From Trypanosoma brucei gambiense DAL972 (lineage: Eukaryota; Euglenozoa; Kinetoplastea; Trypanosomatida; Trypanosomatidae), in NCBI RefSeq assembly GCF_000210295.1, contig NC_026734.1:186001-250000 (forward strand): a DNA stretch of 64,000 nt. The letters are read 5' to 3'. The translations under genes and the position numbers were made by a program. Each line of letters opens with the position of its first letter. Position 1 is the first letter of the stretch. Below are positions 1-9,653 of this stretch, piece by piece. The notes below the pieces were generated by a model, which did not search any database, was not told the DNA's origin, and worked only from the letters and a program-made list of their open reading frames with translations.

Positions 1-2
1 TA

Positions 3-992
3 AAGCGCATGACTCTTAGCGATGGTTTATTGGCTGCAGATGTTGCTGAGGAATTTCTGTCTGTGACATCTATGCGGCATAAAAACATGATTCATTACTT
101 CTATTGTGAGCAAGAGAGTGAGACAGTGCTGCGGTTATATATGGAGTTGGCATCTGGTGGGACTCTTAAAGATAAGATCCGTCAACATGGTGGACCGCTT
201 CCGCTCCCAACTGTTGTGCAATACCTTGAGGATCTTTGTGACGGACTCGCTTATATCCACTCCAATTTGTTCGTGCATGGGGATATTAAAACTGCGAATG
301 CGCTAGTTGATCAATATGGTCGTGTTAAAATTGGTGATTTTGGTACCGCAAAGCGGCTCAAACGAAAATCGGAAAAACTTTACAAATTTGTCGGAACCCC
401 GCGTTTTATGGCACCCGAGCTCATTAACGCGGACGCCACACAGGGACATGGCTACGATCAAAAGGGAGATATTTGGTCACTTGGATGTGTTGCTTTGGAG
501 TTAGCGACGGGGAAACCACCATTTTGGCATATTGAAGAGGCACAAGGTATAGGTATATTCAACTTCCTGATTAATTTGAAGGAAACACCAGATTTGTCGA
601 TAATCGAACATAGCGATCCTGACTTTTATGCATTTGTGAGGAGGTGCCTCCATGTTGATCCCAAGGAGCGACCAACAGCGCAGGAGTTATTGACAAGTAA
701 TCTCTTTCAGCGTGCGGGGACGAGTGTGAGGGATATGAGGTTGGCGCAGCAAATACAAGCTGCAACGAAGTTACATGAATATGCGGCGCTTAAGGAAGAC
801 AATAGTGACGATGAGAATGACGATGACGATGACGATGAAGATGATGATGATGACGATATGTTCGTGGAGTGTGATTTTCCGTTAGTGTTCTCTGGAGTTG
901 GCACATTTCCAAATGGCGACCAAAATGTTGCGACGAGTAACCGTGGCAATATTGATAACGAAAAGAAAGGAACTGCAAAATTGAGTGGGTGA
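3..992 (+). CDS. STE/MEKK-like protein kinase, 5' end cut off by window edge
   Basis: The reading frame is already open at the left edge, and the first ATG (base 9) lies inside the kinase fold, so the N-lobe glycine loop and VAIK lysine are outside the window. Counting from that ATG: an alpha-C-like helix with Glu14/15, the catalytic loop HGDIKTAN at 90-97, DFG at 110-112, APE at 135-137 and DIWSLG at 154-159. The fold ends near residue 231. The segment MELASGGTLKDKI and the catalytic loop most resemble MEKK/STE11 kinases. The usual HRD is HGD, so it is a non-RD kinase, while the catalytic Asp and the metal-binding Asn and Asp are kept, so it is probably active. A tail of about 95 residues follows, with an Asp/Glu run at 264-285 encoded by GAT/GAC repeats. 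It probably phosphorylates Ser/Thr in a MAP-kinase-type cascade; the substrate is unknown. Confidence 0.88.
   Translation, partial: KRMTLSDGLLAADVAEEFLSVTSMRHKNMIHYFYCEQESETVLRLYMELASGGTLKDKIRQHGGPLPLPTVVQYLEDLCDGLAYIHSNLFVHGDIKTANALVDQYGRVKIGDFGTAKRLKRKSEKLYKFVGTPRFMAPELINADATQGHGYDQKGDIWSLGCVALELATGKPPFWHIEEAQGIGIFNFLINLKETPDLSIIEHSDPDFYAFVRRCLHVDPKERPTAQELLTSNLFQRAGTSVRDMRLAQQIQAATKLHEYAALKEDNSDDENDDDDDDEDDDDDDMFVECDFPLVFSGVGTFPNGDQNVATSNRGNIDNEKKGTAKLSG
810..860 (+). repeat. GAY-rich coding microsatellite (poly-Asp/Glu)
   Basis: A run of GAT, GAC and GAA codons encodes the acidic tail of the kinase. It is likely to vary in length between strains. A similar tract occurs in the DML1 gene near 5131-5171. 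Confidence 0.7.
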
Positions 993-3900
993 AATGGATG
1001 ATATCGTATGACTTGGTGTACATAAATAAAAATTATATATATATATATATATATGCGTGTGTGTGTTTGTGTCGTTTCTGTCTTTAGGGGTCCCGCAATG
1101 AACGAGGGAAATTTTAGCAACATGTCCTCATGTTTTTTTTTTATTATTTGACTCTGACAATTGTGAAAAGATGCAACCGCGGAGGCGGCGCAACTTGTGC
1201 TTTACTTTTTTTAAATTCTCCCCTCCTTTGTCTTTCCTCAATTTTTTTGTTTATTTATTTAATAACTTATTTACTTGTTTGGGCTTTTATGCAGGGCAAT
1301 GGTGGAGCAAACATTGAATAAAAAGTAATTGTTAATTAGTCAAGTGAGGCACGCGTATGTACATTTGTGTTTTTATATATTATGAAGGAGTAATATGTTG
1401 CTTAGAGAGAAAAAAAAGAGAGAGAGAGAGGCCTCTTAGATGCAGGTTCCAAGCAAATTAAAAAGATTTTCCACATATGAAAAAAGAAAAAAGAAAGAAA
1501 GGAGAAAACTTCGCAGTTATGCGTAGGTGGTATAATTTATTTACGTGAGTGCGTGGGGAAAGCGGAGGGGGGGGGAAGGGAAAATAATAAAAAGAATGAA
1601 GTTTTTTTTTTTTTTAGCTTTTGTCTTTTTTCCCCCGTTATCGTTTAATTATTTACGGGATTGAGCGATTACATTTTCCTAGTTGCGCTCGCTTACACAA
1701 ATGAATGAAGGGATGTAAAACAAAACAAAACAAAAAAGGAAAAATAATAACAAAAAAATAGAATAGTAGAGGAAGTCAAACATGTGGTGGATGGTTATGC
1801 GGTGTCTTTTTGTTTTTAATTTTTACCTACACGGTGGTTATTATAAGTTTTTTCGTTTGCTTTGTTGAACCCCATGTGAAATGATCGCAACATGCGGGCG
1901 TAATATATAAATACATAAATATAAATAAAAAATAAATGAAAAAAAAAATGGTTTTGGAGTGTTTGCGTTTATATATAAAATGCGGATATCATATTGTCCG
2001 GAAACACAGAACTTTCTTTTACATATATATATATATATATCTTTTTTTTTTTTTTGTAAAGAAAAAAAATTGTATGGGAGCTAAAAGGAGAAGGTTGACC
2101 CCGTGAGATCGCGTTATTTTAAACATAAATGAGCAAAACCGGAATGAAAGAAACGTGTGTAACAATAAATTATAATGAGCGGAGCTGAACACATCCAAAA
2201 GTTCTTTTTTTTAAAAAAAAAGGGAGGGAAGAAGAGTAAATAAATAAAATTATTTATTTATATAAAAAAATGTAATCATGTAAATAGATAGGAATAAAAG
2301 AGCGAAAAGGGAAGAATTAAGAGAAGACAGAACAGAACACATTTCGGGTTGTATATATTTTTTAGACATGAGTTTCGCACCTTTGAAAGGTATTTTTAAA
2401 TAGGAAATTGCTTTGTTTGTTTGTTTGTATGTTTTTTTTTCTTTTTTTTAAATGCCCCCCTTTGAAAGAAACATAAAGATATATATATATATGAAGAAGG
2501 AGAAGTTATATAGGTGAAAAATTTTATGAATTTATGTGCGGATATTTGGAAGAAAAAAAAAAGAAAGTGCTGGGAACGAGCGAAAGCAATGCCCCAAACG
2601 GTAACTTATAAAAGAAAGAAGATGATTAATAACAAAAGAAAAAAACTGTAAGGGGGGGGGTAAAGGCGAAATAGAATGGAAAAAGGAAAGGTGAAGAGAG
2701 GGGGGGGAAGTTATAATATCATTTTTTTTTTTTTTGAAAAAAATTAAAACTGAAAAAGCATTAAGAAAAAAAAATCCTCTTTACGCACAGAACGTATGTT
2801 TCTTTCCCTTTTTTTTTTATAAGAAAAAAAACTTATTTCCTCATTCCTTATTTTTTTTTTCTCTCTTCCGTTTCGTTTCACTGCCTTCTGTTTTCTGGGC
2901 TGAGGATTTGTAGTTGATTGCGGCATGTAAATGAATATACATAACATACGCATACTAATGTAAATGTACGAATTTTAAAAAAATTATAATTTATCATTAT
3001 TACATAACTAAGCACATGCTTAAATAAGAAATTTACGGGAGAAGAGTAATAAATGATGAGTTGATGAACCTCAAAAGAAAAATCAAATAAAATAAAGGGG
3101 CAGCGGTACGGTGATGTTTTGCTAAATGCACTTATAAACAAAAATTTATATTCTTATTTACACTCATGTTTCCAGTTTTACGCACTTATTTATGAACCTA
3201 TGTATTTTTTGTTAGGTTTATTCATTCACTTATCGAGTTACTAATTTCATTTTCATCATGATCATGACAATAACGGTTTTTAGGTGAATTTTAAAGATTA
3301 TTTTTGTCGTTGCATATTTCGTTTGGATTTTTTTTTTACCGTTTTCCACTTTTTTCGCTTGTTTGTTTGTTGTTGTTCCTTTCGACTTTCTTACATTTGA
3401 GCAATTCATTAGAAAAAAAAAAGGAAAATGGATCACTGTGGATTGCCAACCAGTGTGATGGGATTGCTACATAACTTTGCCCATTACTCCTTTCTTTTTC
3501 TTTTTTTTAAACTCACTCCCTCCTTTCATTTCCGCTCCAATTGTAATTACAACTGCGGTTCAGTACTTTTACTATTATTATTATTGCCTTTGAAGTTATA
3601 CGTTCCAGTTTTTATACATGTATTTATACTCAATACCTCCTTTTTTCCTTTTTTTTTCTTTTGTGTGCGTGTGTTAGTTGTGCTAACTGTTATTAGTTTT
3701 GTCTCTTTCTTCTTGTCCTTTATTACAACTGCTTCATCTTTTTTTCTTTTTTGGCTTTCTCTCTCTTTCTTTGTTTTTACCTCTTTAATTAGTTTTCTTT
3801 GTGTGTTAATGTTAGGTCTAGTCTATTATTATTATTATGTCATCTTATTAGTGCTGGTGCTATAAGTAACTGAGGATTCCTCACTTTATTTTCTCGCACT

Positions 3901-4802
3901 CGTTCCATTTACCACAGTTTTTAAACACACATGTTAATATTTACACACACACACCTACAGAAGGAAAAGGAAGGAAAGAGAGAAATGAAGGGGAAATTTG
4001 CACCCCGTAGCGATGCATATGTGAAATAATCGCATCATTAAAAATACAATAATAATAATAATTATTATTATTATTTTCACTATGAGGTATAAAAAATGCA
4101 GGATTACCGCTGTTGTTGTTTTACCTTTCTCAGGGGGTTTGTGCACTCATCACTGCATTTATGAGTTGTAGTCCCATAAACCTCTTGTGAAGAGGTAATG
4201 CGACAGGAACTAAGGGATACGAAAGAAATATTATCGATAGTGATGTTAATATTACTGTTATTACCCTTAAGTATATTTATTTATTTATTAAAAAAAAATG
4301 GTTAACAAACGGCGGAAACTATTGAATAAGTTATGATGTGCGGGATATTTGCTACTTAGTTGTTTTTTATTTTCTAGTTGCATTGTCGTTACATTCCACG
4401 CATGGTTAAAAGGGCTCGGCAAATCTTCATATATATATATCATTCTGTCTTATGTGTTTCCCTTTTTTTCTTTTAATATTTTTGTGTCATAGTTTTTTTT
4501 TTCCGTGCTTGTCTCCCTATCTTCATTTTTTTTTTGTTTTGGTTCTGAGCGCACGTGGTGGTAGTTGAATGTTTTGTGTTCTTTCGAATTTTGTTGGACC
4601 CTTCTTTCATTTCTTTGTAACTTCTTTTTTCTCAAAAAAAAGATGTATACATAATAATATAATACCCTGTGCTGAAGTGTAAGTAGGTTGCAACGATTCA
4701 CATGTTTCGACGTAGGAGAGCATTTCCACTCTTTTTTTTTTCTCTCTTTTGCATATATAATTAACGGGATCACTCAAGGCTTTGTGTGAGAGGTTATTGA
4801 GA
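993..4802. other. Long non-coding spacer, 3.8 kb
   Basis: This is the longest gene-free stretch in the window. It is filled with poly-T and poly-A runs, TA and TTTA microsatellites, G-runs (for example near 1566 and 2651) and pyrimidine-rich blocks. Open frames here, such as 3428-3865, encode only Phe/Leu/Val-rich low-complexity peptides. It is probably a long 3' UTR of the kinase mRNA plus the splice region of the next gene (pyrimidine block near 4730-4750). I cannot exclude a small ncRNA. Confidence 0.7.
4048..4075. repeat. Perfect 28-bp AT palindrome (AAT/ATT)
   Basis: A run of AAT units turns directly into a run of ATT units, giving a 14-bp perfect inverted repeat without a loop. It could form a cruciform or an RNA hairpin in the long spacer. 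It is most likely a microsatellite by-product. Confidence 0.75.
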
Positions 4803-6755
4803 ATGACAGAAAGAGAGCTTGTCACGTTGGCACTGGGAAATTACGCCACTTTGGTCGCCGCTCAATGGGCTAATGGTACAACAAGTTATGACGTGGCTCA
4901 CAACACGCTTTACACCGAGCGACACCTCCGAGCCGTCTGCGGTGGGGCGGTTGATAATAACCGGAGTGAATTGCAAAGTGGCACGGATGGTTTGATACGA
5001 GTGCCGCGATTGGTTCTTTTGGATGCGCCACACGCCACACGATTGCGGTGTAAACCATCACTCAATGCAGCTGCTGCTGTACAGAACGAGGAGAGCGAGG
5101 GGGATCATGAGCAGAATGAAACTAGAATTTATGATGATGATGATGATGACGATGAAAGTGAAAGTGAAAGTGAAAAGGATGTGGGTGGCGATGATGCAGA
5201 GTCCCGGTATTATACACGAGGTGAGGTGGGGACAGGAGTTTTCCTTCAAGGCGATTCATTGGCAATGAACTCTGAAACACATGAAACGGGGGCGTTTGAT
5301 GCACAGAGAAGCACCTCGGAAACTGCTGTTTCGTCCTTTCAAAAATCACAACCTTCACTGAAAGCCATAAAAAGACGGTTATTCCGTGAGAAGGATGATC
5401 TCATTCCATGGTGGCAGTACATTTGCAGTGGTGTCGCCTCCGATGCGGTACATGTGTTACATCCGCTGCACCGCATTGGCGGTATCCCCACAGCTGGTGG
5501 CAACGACATACCGCTGCTTCATAACTTTGGCTTTGGAATGAGCCACCTTCGCTCCTCCGTGAGTAGTGATGTTGCGGACGTAGTGGAGAGCCTTCGAAGG
5601 CAGTTGGAAGATGCAGATTTATTGCAAGGACTTCAATGTTTTGTTGATGGGGACTCCGCCTTCGGTGGGGCTGCATGCAACGTCATGGAGGAGTTCTGGG
5701 AAGATGCCGGTTCAAAGGTGCCTGCAACGTTTTTTTGCTGTTTTCAGACACTTCCGGAGGAAGTTGCCGCGGCGCATAGTGATGTGGACTTTGCGGATAG
5801 GCGGAAGGACGAGCAGTGCCTTAATCGGCTTCTCGCCACCGCGAAGTTATCGAGCCACGATAGCGCCGTGTATGTGCCAATGGAGCTGGCGCAGTGGCGA
5901 ACATCTTTTGCCTCTTCTTTTTCCTTGAATGGATCCACTCATTTGGCTCCCGAAGCTGCTGCCTGGCTTCAGGATGATACAGCCACAGCACAAGTGGTTG
6001 CATCGTTTGCTGATAGCACCCTTTACGGGACTCGCGACGAGGGAAAACTAAACACAGGGGGGTGTGGTGGCCCGGCTTTTTACATGCAAGATTGGCAAGC
6101 CGCCGTCAGGCCCACAAGATGCCTGAGAGTCGCATCAGCCCTTACTTCCATGCCCATGCCTGTACATGACGTACGATTACCTCGAGGGGACTTGTGGGAC
6201 TTCCTCCAGCGGAATCCGTTGCTTCAAACGAGTTGTGGCGAGGGCGGCGGCTATTTTGCACCACTAACACATGCTGTAAGCTCGGGACCAGAGAAAGAGT
6301 CGGGTCGCGTCCTGGGCCACGCGGTTACGCTCCGCGGTGCGGGTCAATTGCACGACTTGACATACCCACGCCAGGAAGCCCTTTTGCGTTATGCGCTTCC
6401 GCTGCGATCGGGGAATTATCTGCCACTTATCACTGACAATAGTTATCCCCTATCATCCACATTCCCCCGTGACTTTGTGCTCCCTAATGAGTTAGTGTCA
6501 TCAGGAGCTCTGCAGGGCATTGATATGGGCTCGCACATCGTGTCTACATACGACTCGGCACCCATGTTACAGTCTATAGTTGTTCAGGCACAAAAAGTGG
6601 TAAGGCGAAGCCGTCACCTCCACGAAGCGTCGTATGAGATGGACGGTGATGAGTGGAAGGAGGTGCTGGAGGATGTCATGGTCATTCGCGATGACTATTA
6701 TCACCCAGCTGATGAGGATTATGCCGATAACGGTGATGATATTAGCATGAACTGA
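4803..6755 (+). CDS. DML1: Misato/DML1 tubulin-like protein
   Basis: A 650-aa protein starting at the ATG at 4803; the in-frame TTG at 4782 is not credible. The N-terminus (RELVTLALGNYATLVAAQW) matches the Misato segment II/tubulin-like domain, which opens with REI-TLQ-G-YAN. It is followed by the typical PRLVLLD strand near residue 67. The second conserved block, with IPWWQYI, then LLQGLQCFVDGDSAFGGAA, matches the DML1/tubulin-3 domain. An Asp/Glu/Ser-rich insert (about residues 98-140) separates them. Misato proteins are linked to mitochondrial distribution, spindle function and CCT-assisted tubulin folding in other eukaryotes; the role in trypanosomes is inferred. A pyrimidine tract near 4730-4750 followed by AGs supports trans-splicing just upstream. 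The DNA has a GAT/GAAAGT microsatellite in the acidic insert. Confidence 0.85.
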   Translation: MTERELVTLALGNYATLVAAQWANGTTSYDVAHNTLYTERHLRAVCGGAVDNNRSELQSGTDGLIRVPRLVLLDAPHATRLRCKPSLNAAAAVQNEESEGDHEQNETRIYDDDDDDDESESESEKDVGGDDAESRYYTRGEVGTGVFLQGDSLAMNSETHETGAFDAQRSTSETAVSSFQKSQPSLKAIKRRLFREKDDLIPWWQYICSGVASDAVHVLHPLHRIGGIPTAGGNDIPLLHNFGFGMSHLRSSVSSDVADVVESLRRQLEDADLLQGLQCFVDGDSAFGGAACNVMEEFWEDAGSKVPATFFCCFQTLPEEVAAAHSDVDFADRRKDEQCLNRLLATAKLSSHDSAVYVPMELAQWRTSFASSFSLNGSTHLAPEAAAWLQDDTATAQVVASFADSTLYGTRDEGKLNTGGCGGPAFYMQDWQAAVRPTRCLRVASALTSMPMPVHDVRLPRGDLWDFLQRNPLLQTSCGEGGGYFAPLTHAVSSGPEKESGRVLGHAVTLRGAGQLHDLTYPRQEALLRYALPLRSGNYLPLITDNSYPLSSTFPRDFVLPNELVSSGALQGIDMGSHIVSTYDSAPMLQSIVVQAQKVVRRSRHLHEASYEMDGDEWKEVLEDVMVIRDDYYHPADEDYADNGDDISMN

Positions 6756-7182
6756 TCGGTTGCCCTATGTCCAAGGGAAACGCTAAATTGTCGTTTAAAG
6801 GATTAGCTTCTAACTTTAGCCAGTGCGGGTAAGGGTTTGTTGGGCATGCCCATGAGAGTCACAGGGGCAAGATATATGGCCTCAATGCCAAGTCTGAGGT
6901 GTTTTATTCTCCTTTTTTCCCCTCTTCAGCACCTCTTTGAATTTAACATTTTGCGTGTTGTTTTTTTTTTCAGTTCGTACTGCCATTATTGTTCCGACAT
7001 TTTCCTTTCCCCTCCGTTGCGCCCGTCTTTTCTATTCGTTTGGATTATGTGTTATGCAGTATCAAGACTTAACACCTACGCTTGCCTCAGATTATCCACA
7101 GCGTATCGTGTTTATTTGCATTCATTTTCCCTATTTTCACCTCCTCTACTGTTGTGATAACTTCGCAACTTAAGGTACAGAA
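6756..7182. other. Intergenic spacer between DML1 and the TTLL gene
   Basis: A T- and C-rich spacer with no credible coding frame. It contains the 3' UTR of DML1 and the pyrimidine tract and AG acceptors of the next gene. Confidence 0.7.
7121..7180 (+). promoter_or_regulatory. Predicted trans-splice acceptor region of the TTLL gene
   Basis: A pyrimidine-rich block (7121-7150) is followed by AG at 7173-7174 and 7179-7180, immediately before the ATG at 7183. This would give a very short 5' UTR after spliced-leader addition. Confidence 0.5.
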
Positions 7183-9234
7183 ATGACAGACGGCGTTACA
7201 TTACATGGAGAAACCGATGTGACGGTACAACGGCAGCAGCAGGAGCGGAACAAACGCATTGGAGGTGGTGCTTTCCACCCCACAACCCCTTCAGTGTACC
7301 GGTTTGAAAGCAGGGATGATTGTACAGTTTGGGAGACAACAAGTGCTCCACACACCCAGAAGCGCAGTGCTGCTGCGGACGAATATGTTACCCTATGTCT
7401 CAGCCCATTTCACGGTAGAAGACCCACAATACTATTTAAACCGTTTGATCGGCCGTGTGACGATGATTTACTTGGAGCTGATAAACACATCTATATTGAA
7501 CCTTCACCACTGCCAAGACTTCAAAGTGATGCAACTGAAGAAAGGAGTCAGCAAGAAGGTGTGTTAATTAAATGCCAGAGGACGGGGCAAATTGCCCGAA
7601 CTGGACCGTACGGCACGCTCAGCTTTACGATGCCTGCCCCCGCAGTCCGCTTTTCTGCTGTTATGTGCGCTCTGGAGCGTGCGGGCTTTGTGGAAGACAC
7701 AAGTTTACTCTCCAAATCCTGGTTGCTTAAATGGTGCAAGCGCCCCGTACGCAGCGACTTTTCAAAACTGAGATTGTTTCAACGTATCAATCACTTCCCA
7801 GGGACGTGGCGCCTCGGTAAGAAGGATGAGTTGCATCGGCACCTAGTCGCTGCAAGAGTGAGGTGGAACGCACAAATTGCTTCGGATAGTGGAGGCTACG
7901 GGGAAAGGCACCGCAGTAGCACTAACAGTGATGGTGACTGCTGTGAAGGAGGGAATAGCGAACATATGAATTTTTTCCCGGAAGCTTGGGTGTTGCCAGA
8001 CGAACAGGAGGAACTGAATTGTGTTCTGTGTGCGAAAGAAGAGCGTGGTAACGTGTTTATCGCTAAGCCCACAACAGCCGCATGTGGGCGAGGTATTCAA
8101 CTCTTGGTAGCTGGGGAGCCTTCTCATTCCAGTTTAATGCGGCGACTAAATGGTGTACACAATAATTCGGATGGTACGCAGAGAGGACGTGGGGAAAACA
8201 ACACACCCAACTTTCAATGTAGTAACGGTGCCGACATTCATAGGTCATCTAATCGAATGATAGTGCAGCGCTACGTTTCGGATCCACTGTTAGTTGAAGG
8301 CTATAAGTTTGATTTGCGCCTCTATGTTGTTGTAACGTCATATGTACCTTTGCGCGCGTATCTCTACACGGAAGGGTTGGTGCGGTTCGCAACTTCTCCA
8401 TACCCAAACGACCCCGCCGGAGTCCGTGCTGAGGCAGTGATGGGTGAGAGGAGACTTACGGCACATCTTACAAATTTTACCATCAACAAGAAATCGGAGG
8501 ATTTCTTTTCGCCTGCCGGCGTTGAAGACACCGCGTCTGTAAACAGCGCTTCAAAGTGGACCCTTAGTGCTCTTGAAAGTCATTTTAACAAGCATGGTTT
8601 GGATTGGGATGGGACAATGAAACAAATACACGATATTCTCGTAAAAGTACTCCTTTCTGTGCAACCCCACGTGAAGGCAGAAATGGACTCTATAGCCAGT
8701 GGCGGCAGTGGGAGCCGTGTGAGGGACAGTTGTTTTGAAGTTTACGGAGTGGATGTTTTGCTGCGCAGGCCACCACCCTCGAAAGTAATACCGATTCCAG
8801 TTCTAATGGAAGTGAATATTATGCCGTCCCTCAGTACGCACTACTCGTTGCTTGATCAGTGTGTAAAGGGCAATTTTGTTGCAGATATGCTCACGTTAGT
8901 TGGTCTTACTGCTGGTTCATCGCCTGCTAGCGCTGGTGGTACGCGCTGCAAAGGCTATGGCGACGGCAATATGTCTCCGAGTGAAATTTACGGACATGCA
9001 TTTCTTGATTCTTTGAATGATGTAACGGAGCGGGAGGCGTGTCTGAGAGCAGAGGAAGAGCAATTGCGCAGTAGGAACTTCATACGAATATGCCCAACAT
9101 CAGAGTCATACAACCGCTATTGTGCTTTGTTTAGCGAGCCGGAAGGTGTGGGAAACAAATGCCGCTCGCTAGATGAAGTGTTAAGCGCATGGGAACAGGC
9201 CAGACGTGACAACCCCCCATCGTGGGCTTCTTAA
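7183..9234 (+). CDS. Tubulin-tyrosine-ligase-like (TTLL) glutamylase/ligase
   Basis: A 683-aa protein with a complete TTL ATP-grasp domain in its middle and C-terminal part. Visible marks: INHFPGTWRLGKKDEL (about residue 200), a PEAWVLP strand, the ATP-binding lysine in AKPTTAACGRG (Lys295), the QRYVSDPLL strand (Gln362), KFDLRLYVVV with Asp377 and Arg379, LTNFTINK, and the metal-binding end LMEVNIMPSLS with Glu543 and Asn545. These residues bind ATP and Mg and suggest an active amino-acid ligase. The ITRINHFPGTW-like entry and the SLSTHYSLLDQ end are closer to TTLL4/TTLL5-type polyglutamylases than to TTL itself, but the subtype is an inference. Such enzymes add glutamates to tubulin tails, important for flagellar and subpellicular microtubules. 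The N-terminal 180 residues are not recognised. Confidence 0.88.
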   Translation: MTDGVTLHGETDVTVQRQQQERNKRIGGGAFHPTTPSVYRFESRDDCTVWETTSAPHTQKRSAAADEYVTLCLSPFHGRRPTILFKPFDRPCDDDLLGADKHIYIEPSPLPRLQSDATEERSQQEGVLIKCQRTGQIARTGPYGTLSFTMPAPAVRFSAVMCALERAGFVEDTSLLSKSWLLKWCKRPVRSDFSKLRLFQRINHFPGTWRLGKKDELHRHLVAARVRWNAQIASDSGGYGERHRSSTNSDGDCCEGGNSEHMNFFPEAWVLPDEQEELNCVLCAKEERGNVFIAKPTTAACGRGIQLLVAGEPSHSSLMRRLNGVHNNSDGTQRGRGENNTPNFQCSNGADIHRSSNRMIVQRYVSDPLLVEGYKFDLRLYVVVTSYVPLRAYLYTEGLVRFATSPYPNDPAGVRAEAVMGERRLTAHLTNFTINKKSEDFFSPAGVEDTASVNSASKWTLSALESHFNKHGLDWDGTMKQIHDILVKVLLSVQPHVKAEMDSIASGGSGSRVRDSCFEVYGVDVLLRRPPPSKVIPIPVLMEVNIMPSLSTHYSLLDQCVKGNFVADMLTLVGLTAGSSPASAGGTRCKGYGDGNMSPSEIYGHAFLDSLNDVTEREACLRAEEEQLRSRNFIRICPTSESYNRYCALFSEPEGVGNKCRSLDEVLSAWEQARRDNPPSWAS

Positions 9235-9653
9235 CATTATCGTGCGAAGGTTGCAAAGGGAAGGGGATGTAGCCGTTGTGGTGTTGGGCTCAAAAGTAGG
9301 CGAATCGGTTCAAACGCAGAAAGAAATTACACAAGATTTTTTTTTTACTTGGGGGAAGGGGGAAGGCGCGCTTCTTTTTTTTTTTGTGTGTGTGTGTGAA
9401 ACTTTTGTTGCTTTTGATGGTACCGTCAGCGCTCATTTACGTAGATATGTGCCCGCATTTTTTTTTCCGTTTTGATTATTGTCGTCACTGTTGCGTGGCT
9501 ATTTATTCCCTCAGCATCAATTTCACTGTTCTCTTGACACAATTTCTGCCTTGCACAAGCACGCGCCGTGTGGAAGATTCAAATAGACGGATAAATATAA
9601 TAGGGAACAGACTACTTCCAAACAAAAACAAAAAAGAAAAGAGAAAAATAAAC
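9235..9653. other. Intergenic spacer upstream of NSF
   Basis: Contains poly-T runs, a short TG repeat near 9386-9398 and pyrimidine-rich sequence at 9460-9560, followed by an A-rich 5' UTR segment. In-frame TTG extension of the NSF ORF through it is low-complexity and not credible. Confidence 0.7.

Noticed and set aside
3428..3865. 145-aa + strand ORF in the long spacer
   Set aside because: Phe/Leu/Val/Ser-rich peptide produced by T-rich DNA, no motif; could pass as membrane segments but has no other support.
9384..9653. 90-residue N-terminal extension of NSF from a TTG codon
   Set aside because: Encoded by TG and T repeats, absent from NSF proteins; the ATG at 9654 begins the conserved N domain. 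The same reasoning rejects TTG/GTG extensions at 4782, 13752, 21412, 25669, 30040, 40956, 58464 and 59836.
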